Source: Dactylis glomerata
Taxonomy: Eukaryota; Streptophyta; Magnoliopsida; Poales; Poaceae
Assembly (NCBI GenBank): GCA_007115705.1
Contig: QXEO01000553.1
Coordinates: forward strand, 13,748,568-13,812,567
Length of the DNA stretch: 64,000 nt
Direction of reading: 5' to 3'
Each line of letters opens with the position of its first letter. Position 1 is the first letter of the stretch. Below are positions 1 to 12,200 of the stretch, piece after piece. The position numbers and the translations under genes were made by a program. The notes under the pieces were generated by a model that worked only from the letters and a program-made list of their open reading frames with translations, was not told where the DNA came from and searched no databases.

Positions 1-919
1 CAAGGTGAATTGGTGATGATAAGGTTGACTAGTCATTGACTTAACTTGGCTATAGGATTTTGGAAAGGTTATTATTCATTCAAGAACAATTACCTCACTT
101 TGGTCATAAGTGATGAACATGACTTAGGTATAGGGTATATGTGTCTTGGATATCCAATATAAGAGTTATCCTTTAAGAGGATAATATTATGAAGTGATAT
201 CAACTTAGTTGAGTCGGAATAGTGGTGAAGACTAATGTGAGTATAGTAGTGAACTTAGACTTATGGTGAGTATCTACGAGTAAAATAATCAACACATAAT
301 TCTCTATGACCTTCTAGTTAAGGTCCATTCATAAGCATGTATCAAACATAATCATACACAACAACTCAAACAAAGAAAAGATCTTTCAATCAAGACAATC
401 AACACATAATTCTATTTGTGGCCTCTTAATTAAGGTCCAATCATAATCAATTCTCAATCATACACACACCCAATAATTCAAACACTTCAATTTTGGTGGT
501 TTGCATTTGGGTTGTGAAGACAAACTCATAGTATTGTTTAGAAAATAGGGTTATCACATTTGGGTTTAAGAAATTCAAGTTTTCAGTTTAAAGAATTTCC
601 TAAAGTCTTGCAGTTGCTTGGATTATTTGACTTATTTGAGTTAAGGAAAATATAATACCTAAGAGTTTTTGTTTGATATTTTTATTTATTATTAATATTT
701 TCTTGTGATTTTAATTTTTGGATTAATTTTTTTAAGATTTTAATATTTTGTTGAGTTGATTTATGAAGGTCCATATTATTTTCTTTATTTAGAAGTTAGG
801 ATTTAAATTCCATTTGTCGTAAACTATTTTTATACGATTTTTGGGCTGACTCAAATTGTATTTTATTGTTTGAAGTTTTTAACTATTGAAAAAAGCCTTT
901 TGGTTTAATTGGGCAAGTA
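1..919. other. unassigned AT-rich stretch with an imperfect 110-bp repeat
   Basis: No open frame or domain was recognised here. The only structure I see is a diverged duplication: a block starting AATCAACACATAATTCT at 287 recurs at 397. Both blocks run into a similar AAGGTCCA-TCATAA segment about 40 bases later. The stretch lies outside the left end of the Mutator-like element, so it is flanking DNA, possibly an old repeat of unknown family. Confidence 0.4.
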
Positions 920-928
920 AAAAATTAT

Positions 929-1034
929 GGGATTTCTATTTTCGTGCCCTCGGGTCCTTAGTTGTACTCAGTTTTCCCCAGCTCCTTAGTTTTTCCTCAG
1001 TTTTGTCCAAGCCCTTGTCTGAAACTGTCACAAG
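929..1034 (+). repeat. left terminal inverted repeat of the Mutator-like element
   Basis: This stretch matches the minus strand of 20992-21097 over about 106 bp, including the shared block AGTTGTACTCAGTTTTCCCC. The match stops sharply at GG[G/C]ATTTC on the outside, followed by the near-identical 9-bp flanks. Confidence 0.65.
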
Positions 1035-1908
1035 TGCTGGAACGGCCGGTTGCCCGACGGTTGAACACCTTTGACCGTTAACTGCTGACTAGTGGGGCTA
1101 CATAGAGCCCGCAAAGACACGTCAGAGCATCCATCTTTGTTTGACCGTAAGCATCGCCGTATCCCTGACCAAAACGCGGACGAGTGGGGCTTCGGTATAT
1201 CGAATGGCAAGTGGGGCCATGACGCTGATACAAGGGGCAATACACATGTAGGATTAGATTTTTAAACGGAGCTCTACAGCGATGGCACGGAGGAGGTGGC
1301 CTGCGGGGTGCGGAGATGAGATCGACGTCCACAAAGAACTGCATGAGGCGAGACCAGATGCATTAGATAGATATGAACTAGACACGTTTAACCATGCAAA
1401 GAAGAGAAGAAATGGTCGAGGACATCGACGACGACCTCAACACTTTGACTGACGGTGTCGGACACGAACGCGAGCAATGTAGAGAAAACTAGTGTCTCTC
1501 CTTTCTGGCGTGTATAGATGGGTGCTAGGGGGAGTGTGGTGGCGAAGGGAAAGACCTCGCGGTGGTCTGTGGCATCCAGCATAGCGGGGCGGCGTGGCCG
1601 TGCCCACAGCGGCGTGCATGTTCGGCATTGGCATCAGCATGTATGTTCGTCATTGGCCTCGGCGGTATCTCTGGTGTGTCAGTGATCGAATGAGGGGAAA
1701 ACTGAGTACATTGCACTAGCCGGTATTAGTACTCGAGGGGAAAACTGAGTACAGATATTTTTCCAGCGTAAGACTCGAGGGTAGAACTGAGTACACGTAA
1801 CGGTGCTGACGTGCAATCCCACGGACGCGTGTCGCGGTGAGCAGCGGTTAGCCGCGTGGTGCGCGTGTTGAGACCAAACGTCAACTGCTGAGATGAACCA
1901 TCACATTG
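1035..1908. other. left arm of the Mutator-like element, no gene
   Basis: I see no credible coding frame; the short minus-strand frames here show no domain. Near the right side the motif GGGGAAAACTGAGTAC occurs at about 1694 and 1737, with a variant near 1776. These repeat the subterminal part of the right terminal repeat in the same orientation. The arm ends at the CCAGT duplication (1909-1913) where the LTR element inserted. Before that insertion this DNA lay directly upstream of the DUF295 gene. Confidence 0.45.
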
Positions 1909-2961
1909 CCAGTTGATACGTCTCCAACGTATCTATAATTTTTGATGATCCATGCTTGTTTTCACACCATTTGCCTAATGTTTCGTTACACTTCGTGGCA
2001 CTTTTATGCATTTTCCGGAACTAACCTATTAACAAGTTGCCACAGTGCCAGTTCCCTGTTTTCTGCTATTTTTGTGATTCAGAAGTGATACACAGGAAAT
2101 ATTCTCGGAATTGGACGAAACAAGTTCCTGAAGTCTTATTTTTCCCGGAAGCTTCCAGAGATCCGAAGAGGAGTAGGAGGGGGGCCACAGGGGCCCCACA
2201 CACCAGGCTGGCGTGGCCCAGGCCCTGGCCGCGCCGCCATGGTGTGAGGGCACCTGGGTCCACTCCTGACATCGCCCCTTCGCCTATAAAGACCCCCCGA
2301 CGGAAAAAACCTAAGTACCCGATCAATTTTCCAGAACACATCGCGATCCGCCGCCGCCGTCGACCCGAAGATCGGGAGGGTCCAGAAGCTCTTCCCGGCA
2401 CCCTGTCAGAGAAGGGAATCGCCACCAGAGGTCTTCTTCATCGCCATGCTTGCCTCCGGAGCGATGAGTGAGTAGTCTACCTTGGACTATGGGTCCATAG
2501 CAGTAGCTAGATGGTTGTCTTCTCCACCATGTGCTTCATGTTTAGATCTCATGAGCTGCCCTACATGATTGAGATCACCGTTATGTAATTCTACATGTTT
2601 GGTTTGTTGGGATCCGATGAATATTGGTGTTATGATTGAGTTGCTGTGCTGAATATTATCTTATGTTATCTCTATGTTGTTTATGATCTTGCATGCTCTC
2701 CGTTGTTAGTAGCTATCTTGGCCGAGTAGTTGCTAGTGACTCCAAGAGGGGGTATTTATGCTCGATAGTGGGTTCATGCCTCTATTTAAACTGGGGGAGT
2801 GACAGAAACCTCTAAGGTTGTAGATGTGCTGTTGCTACTAGGGAGAAAACAACATTCATATGGTCAAGGGCATATGCTTTGTTTACATTACACACTTTGC
2901 TTAATGCAATTATCTGTTGTTCGCAACTTAATACTTGTGGAGTTCTCGGATTGATTCGCCA

Positions 2962-3703
2962 TGTCGTGGGAATTTAGAGACAGTAGCCATGGGGAGGCTT
3001 ATCGGAGGGGCTCGACGTTGGTGACGATGGGTCCGGCTCGGGATTGTGCCAACAGAGACACCTCGGTTTACCCAGGTTCAGGGCCCTCCCGGTTGGAGGT
3101 AAACCCCTACTTCCTGCCTGCTTCGTATTGATTAGGTAGTAACGATTACAGTGCTCCTTGAGCTGTTAGGCTAGAGGAGGAAGAAGAAGATCGGATCCGC
3201 CCTATGCTAAGGGTCCAGGCCCCCTTATATAGACGGGGGCCTGGTTATAGGTTTTGGTAGCGATTCGGCCGACTACCGGCTCCTCGGCGGCGGCGTCCTT
3301 GGCGTGATCCTCTGGCCCTGCTCTGGCAAAGGCACTTTATAAAGTGCCTTTCCCCTGGGCTGGCATCTGGAGGGCATATCCCTTCTCTTTTGCCTCGGAT
3401 CCCATCGTGGGGATGGGTCTTCGATCTCTTATTGGCTGGACGTGGTCGTGGCGCTCGTCACTCCCGTGCTGCGCCCCTGCCTCTCTTGTCGGGGCCATCC
3501 TACTTTAGGCCAGACAACCGTTGAGAGGCCTTGTCTTCATCGCCCGGCTCCAGTTCTCCTCGGTGGAGTCGCCAGCTGCTTGCTGGCGCAGCTGGCCCTT
3601 CGGTCGGAGCCGGTCTTCTCGTGCTGAAGCCGTGGGGACTCCTGGGACGCTAGCCAACATATTGCCCAGCCCGTGGTGCGCCCCATAAGTCATCCCCACG
3701 ACA
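2962..3703 (-). repeat. 3' LTR of Tat-1
   Basis: The LTR is 742 bp, the same length as its partner at 12321-13062 and almost identical to it, so insertion was relatively recent. A minus-strand TATATAAG lies at 3224-3231. Confidence 0.93.
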
Positions 3704-3716
3704 CTAGCCCCCGAAA
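3704..3716 (-). promoter_or_regulatory. polypurine tract of Tat-1
   Basis: Directly inside the 3' LTR, the minus strand reads TTTCGGGGGCTAG. This is the expected position and composition for the plus-strand primer of reverse transcription. Confidence 0.7.
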
Positions 3717-4292
3717 CTGGCGAAGTCTCATGGGCTAGCATGGGGCTTCGGCGGGTTCTTCTTCTCGCCGAAGTCTTGCTCGCTCTCGTCGAAGTCCCAG
3801 GATTTCTGGTCCGGCTTGGTCGCTCTAGTCGTCGAGGCTGGGCCTTGCGGAGTTTCTCCGGCCGTCTCGGGACGAACCGGCTCCGGTGGTGGCCCGGCTG
3901 GCGGCCGCGAGCCGACATGCCGCTTCCTGGGAACTTGTTCCCTCGGGGGCCTGGACTAAGGCGCCACTTGTCCGCACGTCATCGCGTCACGTCCAATCGG
4001 CCCCGGCCCACGATCTTTTGCGGCAACCACGGCGGTTGCCCGATCTTTACGCGATCGTGGTTCGTGACGAAAGGGGTCAGTTGCCGACCCATCGTGGCTG
4101 AAATAAGCAACTGACCCGCCCCTTCGCTTTTAAACCAGGGACCGTTCTGGAAACAGAGCATCGGTTGCCCGCTTCTCTTCTTCCTTCTGCATTCGCTCCA
4201 CTTAGAATCCCCTGCTCCCGAGCTTTGCCTTCGAGGGATTAGGGTTCCTCGCTTGCTCCGCCGCCATTCCGCTCATCCAGATCCGCACCCGG
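3717..4292 (+). promoter_or_regulatory. upstream region of the Tat-1 antisense gene
   Basis: No coding frame of its own was recognised in this GC-rich stretch. It lies between the purine tract and the first ATG of the antisense gene. It should hold that gene's promoter and leader by analogy with the equivalent stretch of Tat-2. An AT-rich CTTTTAAACC at about 4127-4136 is the only TATA-like candidate, and it is weak. Confidence 0.35.
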
Positions 4293-7200
4293 ATGGCTCC
4301 CAAAGCGTCCCGGCCCAAAGGGAAGGGAACGGCGGTGGGTAAGGATGCCGCTCTGCCCGCTTTGCCGAAGGGATCCTGGGAAGGCTCTTGGGTGAAGGAG
4401 AAACAGATCGAGCTGCTGCGCCGAGGTCGAGTGCTTCCGCCCGCGGACCTCGTGAGCTGCCATCCCGCCGGCGGCGAACTGATCCCCTCTCCCGCGCCTG
4501 GGGAGATGGTGGTCTTCTATGACCATTTCCCCCGGGGCTTCGCGCTGCCCGCCAGCAGCTTCATGCGCCAATTCCTGGACCATTTTCACTTGCAACCGCA
4601 TCACATTGGGGCGAACGCGATGATGGTATTGTCCGCATTCGCAACCCTTTGCGAGGCGTATTTGGGCATCTGGCCCAACGTCGAGCTGTTCCGCCGGCTG
4701 ATCTTCTTCAAGACCCAGACGGCGGACACCGTTCCGGTGATATGCGGCACCGCCTCCTTCTACGCCCGCAAGTCCGCAGACTTCCCCGGCATAAAAGGGA
4801 AGGAGTCTTGCAAGAAGTGGCAGCGCTCCTTCTTCTACGTGAAGAACCTAAGGGAGGGCGAAGACCACATCAACTTGCCGCCCTTTGAGGCGGGCGGGCC
4901 CAAGCGGGAGAACTGGAGTGCCGCTCCTCCTCGCCCATCGCTGGACATGGAGAAGATTCTTCAGCGGGTCACCACACTGCAAACGGAGGGTGGCCTGGAG
5001 CCGACCGACCTTCTCCTCGCCTTCCTGGTCACCCGCGTGTCTCCGCTCCAGCGCCGCTCGCACAAGACGTGCTTCCTGGGATCTGCCAGGGATCCTACTC
5101 GTCATTCCTCCAAGGCGCTGTCAGCATTGGAGGTGGCTCGGAAGGTGAACCGTATCGCCGACGTCAAGCTTTAGGCCTCGTGGACGTGGGGGCTGGAACC
5201 CCACGATCGGGACAACCCACTTGCTGAGGTGAGCTCGTCGGACCTGGCCCCAAGCCTTTTCCTCCTTTGCAACTCTGGTCTACTGACCTTTGTTTACTTG
5301 GTCCGGGCAGAACTTGTTCGCTCTGCAGGCGGCGGAGAACTTGACTCAGCGTCAAGCTGGCTTTGCCGCTGATAGAGCCGAATCAGATGATAAAGTTGTC
5401 TGGGACGAAGCCGAGGAGGTGGAGGACGCTAGTTCTTAGGCCGCCGCCGAGAGCTCAAGTGCCACTCAAGGCGATGAAGGAAACGATGAGCTCGAAGACT
5501 CGGGCGAACCCCTCGACCACTCCAGTAAGTTCCCCAGTCCTTCTCTCCTAAGAGATTGGTCCAAAGATGACGATGGCGACGCAGGATCGGCCGCCACCCT
5601 CGGGGGCGTGGCTCTCCACGTGGCCGCCGCTACCGCTGCTGGAGCTCAGGCTCCCCCGACCGTGGATCTGCCAAAGTCTCCAGAGCGATGCTCTGCCGCC
5701 TCGGAGCCGGCAGACCCAGAAGAGGCTGGAGACGATCTGGCCGGTGCCAAGAGAAAGGCCCAGCCAGCCTCCTCCGAGCCAGCTGACAAGCGCAAGAAAC
5801 TGGAGCCGGCAGCGCAGGACCTGCGCCGTCCTAAGGTGAAGAAGGTGGCCAAACGGCGGGCTATCGCCATAGCCGGGTGAGCCTCCCGCTTCCTTGCCTT
5901 TCGCCCTTATTTTACCATTGCGGCCCCGATTGACTTGGTCGTGGGACGCCCTCTTTGCAGGTCGCCTCTTTCTATTGATTTGGTTGCCCAACCTGCTCCC
6001 GCCGTTGCTCCCGGAGGAACCGTGACTCCGGCTCTCGAGCCCTCCTGCCACAAGAAGGCGCGCAGGGAGGAGATTGGCGGCGACTCGGGTCGCGCTGAAG
6101 ATGATCGTCGCTCTCCGTGGTTGAAGCCTGTGGCGGGCGAAGCTGGGACAGAGGATCCTGCACACCCAGGGGTGTCTGCGGACGTTGTTCCCCACCCGGC
6201 TGCCGCACCTGAGACCGATTCCGCGCCCGCCGAGGGGACTACTCTGGTTGGGGTTGTCACGCCCCCATCTCCTGCCACCGAAAACGTCACGGCGAGGGAC
6301 GACGCCGCTATCCATGCGTCCTCCGATCCGCCCAGTCAGGAGGGCACGCGCGAGGCCACAGCAGGAGCCATGGAAGAGGCCTTGGTACGCACGAGGTCCC
6401 TGGAGCTCCCGGGGCCCGCTGCCCGGACTCCTTCCAGTCTTGAGCTTGTGTCGAGCGTGCAGGATGCGGTGCCTGCAGCCGGAACAAGGACCGGCGCGAC
6501 TGTTGATTCCCTGCTCCTTGGGCTGGTCTCCGGCTCTGGCGAAGTTTCGCAAGAGCTCTTCACCACTCGAGTGGCGAGGAACGAACGTGGTGATGACTCG
6601 CCAGCTCCTGAGGTAGTGACCATGGGCGCCTCCAGTGGAAAGGCTCTTGTCGCCGTGGTTGAGTCCAGCATTGGAAGTTTGAGCTCCGCCAGCCGGCTTC
6701 AGCAGGAATGGGCAGACACTGCCTCGAGTGCTGACGTTGGGAAAAAACTCAAGGTGCAGGGCAGCAAACCGACTCTGGCAGAGCTGGACAAGCAGTTTAC
6801 TGTCGCCAAGGGGTCGCTTCAAAACGCCGGCTTCCAACTCCTTGACGCTATACAGACGACCAATGTGAGTACTGCGCCTTTAGCCTCTGGTTTCTTCTGC
6901 TAACTGGGAGACATGATCTGCGGTTTCACGGTCCATTTTGCCATACATCCTAGCCCCCGAGTTTCGAGGTAGCTATAGAGACAGCTGGCTCGAAAATGAA
7001 TTTCGCTAAGAATCGTTGCCTTTCCGTTTTTCGTAGGAACTGAACGCGCTTCGAGCCAATGTCTTTCAGAAGCTGCTGGCGAAGTACCGTGCCGGCAAGA
7101 TTCAGTACCAGGACTTGAAGAAAAAGCTGGAGAAACTGTCAGGTGAGCTCGGGACCCCTTGTTTCGAAAACTCTGCTGCTGTCCTTCCCGCTCTCATATC

Positions 7201-8368
7201 TCCGTTTCCAGATTCCGCCTCGCTCATTGCTTCGCTTGAGTCCCAATTGGCCAACTCGATGTCGGCCGACGCTGTTGAGTCGCTCAAGCGAAAGCACGCA
7301 GAGGAGCTTCAGGGTCTGTGAGCCCAGGCCGCCCGGGCTCAGGAGCTAGAAACTGAGCTGGCGAAAGCTCGAGAGGCAGAGTCGTCGCTGCAGCTGGAGT
7401 TTGATCGTCGGCTGGCCGAAGAGAAGAGAATCCTCTCCGCGGAGTTTGACAGCAAGGTGAAAGAGCTTCACGCCACCTTGGGGAGCGAGGTCGAGAGCCG
7501 CGGCGCCCAAATCGACGAGCTGGAAACTCTCCGGAGGCTTGACAGTGAGCGTTACGACAAGGAGATCGGCGTTTGGCGTGCCCGCGACCGCAAGGTTCAG
7601 TCCGGCTTGCAAGGCTGGAGGAAGCTCTTCGTGGTATCCTTTCCTTCCCGCTTTTCAGCTCTTGTCCTTTCATGCCGCCTTCTCACTCTCTGATTGCCCA
7701 CGTAGGAGCTTTCCCTAATTCCAACGAGACCGCCGCAGCGGCGCTGAAGGAATACAGGGTGGATCAAGAGATTGTCCCCAGCAGTGATCCCAAGGCCGAG
7801 CTTACCTCAGGGGAGCTGGTAGCGCTGGCCAAAGGCCGTCTCCATCCGGTTGCCAAGCTAGGGCAAGGATCTCCACGAAGCCATTGTTTCCGTCTTTGAA
7901 ACCTTGTGGCCGGGAAGAGCGGTGCCTGGCGAGATCCAGGCGCTCCTCCAGTGGATCCCTCTCGCGCCCAACCGGCTCGACATCTGGAAGGAGTCCGCGG
8001 CTCGGGCCGGTGCTGAGCAGGCTCTAGAGTTCGTGCTCTCTTGGTATCCAGGCGTCAACCTAGACCAGCTGGAGAATCTTCGTGAAGGCGGATTAGCAGG
8101 CCTCGACAAAGCCAAGCTCCGCCAACGCGCCTGTGCCATTGCCGAGTGTGCCAAGACCGACGCGCTTTTCAACGCTGGGGATAGTGACGAATCTTTGGAT
8201 GGCATAGACTTCGAAGAGCCCGGCTCTGCGGAAGAGCCTCAAAAAGCCCCAGAGGATCTCGCTGACAGCACCATTCCACCGTCCCCTGGCGGCGATGAAT
8301 TTGTCTTGGCATCTCGAACTGGCAATACTGCTCCACTGGAGCTGGCTGGCTCGCCAAGTGCCCCCTGA
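4293..8368 (+). pseudogene. antisense gene of Tat-1, PF04195 'putative gypsy type transposon' family, six exons, degenerate
   Basis: Predicted exons are 4293-5228, 5311-5876, 5961-6864, 7037-7142, 7212-7633 and 7706-8368, all with GT-AG introns; they total 3597 nt (1199 codons). Exon 1 holds the PF04195-like domain: a Trp-rich start, then GEMVVFYDHFPRGF, then LCEAYLGIWPN at about residues 25-135. Exons 2-3 encode an Ala/Pro/Glu-rich linker with KRKK-type basic patches. Exons 4-5 encode a long heptad-rich coiled coil. Exon 6 has a conserved C-terminal block (ETLWPGRAVPGE, then WKESAARAGAEQAL). There are three in-frame stops (5172-5174, 5437-5439, 7319-7321). Two compensating frame changes lie near 7710 and 7861. 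The protein's function is unknown. It runs opposite to gag, and the two genes converge tail to tail. Exact exon ends are my prediction. Confidence 0.75.
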
Positions 8369-8755
8369 GCATGTCAGGGTTTTCTTATTCGTTTTTATGT
8401 ACGCTGAACTCGTGTCGTGCCCAACAACATTTCGTTCGTTTGTACTAATGACGCTTCACCCCGAATTCCCTACGTATTGATTTCTAGCTGTTTATGGACC
8501 GGATTTGACCTGACCCATTTCGGCTTTTTCCTTTATCTCCCCATCCTTCGGCCCTTCTACCCCCAGCCGGCAGCCTGGTGCCGGCTGGTCTCCCTTGGAC
8601 CGACAGCCGAATGTCGGTCTAGGGCGGGAGCGTGCCGCGGGATGAGGAGTAGTACTTCGGCGTATAAGAGATCTGGCTTGGTCCGGCCCACGCACAACTA
8701 TTAACCAATGCGCGCGGTTTTTTGGGTGAGCGTTCGTTAACGGCTCCGCGTTCTG
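8369..8755. other. 3' flank of the Tat-1 antisense gene
   Basis: No coding frame or repeat was recognised. The stretch probably contains the 3' UTR of the antisense gene. Confidence 0.4.
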
Positions 8756-9030
8756 TCCTCTTAGCGATTTTCCAGTGTGAGTGACCTGCCGGCTCCATCG
8801 CCCTCGACTTGGGTTGGAGGTTTGGCTCGGGGTCTGGTTCGCACACGGTACTCATTCGTCTGACAAGGGATTCGATTCGTCGGGTCGCAGGCATTTCCTC
8901 TTAGCGACTTTCCTAGGTGGGTGACCTGCCAGCTCCATCCCACGCGGTGTAGGGTAGAGGTTGGGCTCGGGGTCCGGTCCGCACACATTACTCATTCGGC
9001 TGACGAGAGGATCATTTCGTCGGGTTGGGG
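8756..9030. repeat. two-copy tandem repeat, 140-bp period
   Basis: A unit starting TCCTCTTAGCGA(T/C)TTTCC at 8756 is repeated from 8896. Both units share GTGACCTGCC, GGCTCGGGGTC, GCACAC and ACTCATTCG blocks in the same order. The repeat lies between the convergent ends of gag-PR and the antisense gene, where the missing pol genes would be expected. Confidence 0.8.
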
Positions 9031-9253
9031 CTGCCGGCTCCCGTTCGGAGCCGGTTTCCAGCCCCCGTGAATAACGCTTAGAAAGGTAAAAGGTACTTCA
9101 GAGCACTTTTCCAGGGATCAGCCGTATGCCGCCCAACTTTCTTTTATTCAACGACACTTGCTCGAGATACAAGGTTTTTGCCTTGGCTTAGCCGAAGGTC
9201 TTAAGCGATCTTGGACTTGTCTCAGGCGAAGCTGCGAAACGCTTCCCCCTACC

Positions 9254-12200
9254 TCAAGGAGGAGCCAGCCCCCGAGACAAGAGCTTTTGACTCCTTGCCC
9301 GCTTCGGGCGGGACTTCCTTGAACGGGCTTGCCGGCTTGAGGTGTGGAGCCGGAGTCCCGACGCCAGGCAGCCCGGCTGGACTGCCGCCACGCTCCGCAA
9401 TAGTTGTCGCTTCTCTTCAGCAATGACCAAGGCCTCCGCCAGTTTGGAGCTGGCTCTTGCACACTCTATTGACTTCTTGTAGCATCCAGTGACAGTAATC
9501 ACCCCGCGAGGGCCTGGGAGCTTCATCTTCAAGTAAGCGTAGTGCGGGACCGCCATGAACTTGGCCAAGGCTGGTCGGCCAAGCAGCGCGTGGTAGGGGC
9601 TGTTGAGGTCTACCACCTCAAACCAGATCGGCTCGCGACGATGATTGTCCTTCTCGCCAAACAGCACCTCCAACTCAATCCTTCCCATCGGCGTACAGGA
9701 GTGCCCAGGCACAATCCCATGGAAGGTGAGCTTGGTTGGCTTCAGTTGGGTCTCTGGGATCCCGAGCTTCTCCATCGAAGTGCGGTAGAGAAGGTTGATG
9801 CTGCTGCCTCCATCAATGAGTACACGTGAGAACCGGCAAGTATGCGTCTCAGAGAACACGATTGGGTTCAAGACCAGCTCGTAGCCCCCGGGCCTCGGCA
9901 TGAGCGGCGGGTGATCTTCGCGTCCCCAGGTAATCGACGCGTCAGACCAATGCATGTACTGAGGTCCAACTTGCACGATTGCATTCACCTCGACACCGAA
10001 CCACGGTTCATCCTTTGGCTCCTCCTCCTGGGAAGTGAACACATGGTATTGCTCCACATTCGCTTCCTCGGGGTAGTCCCCTGCTGCCTTGGCCGGTTGT
10101 CGATTCTTGTTTCCATGCGCTTCAGCCGGCTGGCCCGGTGGCAGTCCAGGCAGTTGGTGGTTTCCCTGCTCTCGATCTCTGGTGAAGCTGCACTGGCGAG
10201 TGGTATGCGCTGCCGGCTTGCCTGAAACGCTATGGAACTTGCAGGGTTGGTCCAGCATCACCTCGATGGTGTACTTGTCCTTGCTGAATTTGTCCCCTTT
10301 GCGTTTTTGGCTTCCACCCGTAGCCCCCGGGCTTCCTTGAACGGCAGCCACTTGCTGAGAGCCATACTTGTTGTCACGACGCTCATCCTTCCTCTTGCCG
10401 TGTCGATCACGGTTGTGATGTCCTCCTTGGCCGACCGCCGGCTGAGATTGGCCTCCGGCTAGCGCTGGCTCGACGCACTGCACCCTTGCAGCAGAGTCGG
10501 CAGAAGCGTACTTGTCCGCTATCGCCATGAAGTCCGCCATTGACTTCGGCTCGGCTCTGTGGAGCTTGTGCTTCAATAGGGTTCCTTCCCTGCATCCATC
10601 CGTGAAGTAGCCGATGGCTTGCTCCTCGCCCACTCCTTCGCATGAGTTGCGCAGCTCGGACCATCTCGTGAGGTAGTCACGATCTGGCTCATCAGGGCCT
10701 TGCTTGCAGAGGGCCAGCTGTCGTGGGCGGGGCGGTCGCTTGTAGGTTCCCGTGAAGTTCTTGATGAATGCCTCTTGGAAATCATGCCAGGAATTGATCT
10801 GCAGAGCCGGCAGGCTATTGAGCCACGTCCGAGCCAATCCCGTCAGCATGAGTGGTGCGTAGCGCACCGCTGTCCTCTTGTTGCCGCCCGCGATGTCAAC
10901 GGCTGTGACGTAGTCTGACAGCCAGTCTTCCGGCTTCACTGCCCCAGTATATTTGGGCATGTCTTGTGGGAGCGCAAACTTGGCCGGGAAAGGCTCGTTG
11001 CGGATGCGAGGGCCGAAGCAGACCTGCCCTGCCGAGGATTCCTCCTCGTCGAACTTGGAGTCCGCCAGCAGGTTGAGCCGATGGCGTGCATCGTCCTTTG
11101 GCGGGTCGACGCGTTCCCCGATCCTCTGGCTCACGTGCGAGCGAGCTGGGTGATGGCCTTGAGCGCCCTGGCCAGTTCCCTGAGCCGGCTGGGCTGGCGC
11201 CACAGACTTGCTGCTCGCCGGTTCCACCATGTCCGCCCGAGGAGGGTGGCGCGGCTTGCTGGTAACCGCGGCGGGGTCTCGAGGCTGCCGGTTGTGGTGG
11301 CCAGAATGCTGGGTGCGGTGATTTCCACCGCTCTTGCCAGGAGCTCGGTTGCTCTGGCTGTGCTCCGCCGGGCCGTGGTTTGGTGACGAGGCTTCTCCAT
11401 GCGACTTGTTCTGACCGGCCACGACGATACGGTTCTCGCCTCGAGTGCCGCTCGCCTCTCCGCGTGGCTCCATCGCCTGCTGCTGTAGATCGGCAGCGTC
11501 CAAGAGTTCCTGGATCCGGGCTTGCTTCTCCCGTAGGTCCTCACCTTGCAATCCGTCCAGCTCGGAGGTGATGTAGCGCGCGGCGCGGAGATTCTTCGTA
11601 GGCGTGCTGTAGGTGGGCTTGTTGATGATCGGAGGTAGCTTCGCCGAGGGCGCCGCCTGGTTCAGCTCCGCACCCAGCTCGCGGCCTCGCTGACGAACTT
11701 GTCCCGCCCGGCTTGGGCCATCTCCAGCTGGGGTGAAGCCATGGGCGACGTTGTATTCGTTGATCGTGGAGAGGACGCGCCGGCGGGTGTCGTCGACGTC
11801 GACCGCTTCCTTGAGGAGGTTGAGGCGCGTCCGCTCCAGATCCTCGGAGGCCTTGACCGGATCCGCAGAGATGTCGAGCGGAGCGCGCAGGTCCATGATG
11901 GCTGCGTCCAGCACGTCCCGCTCTGGAGGTGGAAGGTCTTGTTCCGGTGGAGGTGGGCGTTCGAGCGGCGGGCGCGCGGAGCGCGGTAGGCCGCCGCCAC
12001 CATCCTCCTCCAGGGCCCGCACCTCAACCATGTTGCAAAAGTCGCTGCTTTCGCCGTCGTCGGAGTCTGCGTCATAGAGTGGGTCAGGCACATCGGTTAC
12101 CTCTTCCGGGAAGGGCTTGGCGACGTAGAAGCGGTGGCTGCCGACGTCGAGGAAGGAGCCGCTGTTGCCAAAGCCGTTCTCGAAGTGGGCCAAGTTGTCG

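Noticed and set aside
2037..2471. 144-codon frame, also at 17487-17921 and 22483-22917
   Set aside because: It lies inside LTR copies, crosses the TATA box and is conserved only because the LTRs are; no domain.
5548..6837. 429-codon minus-strand frame in Tat-1, a candidate for the missing pol
   Set aside because: It is the shadow of exons 2-3 of the antisense gene in GC-rich DNA, crosses its intron, and has no RT, RNase H or integrase motif.
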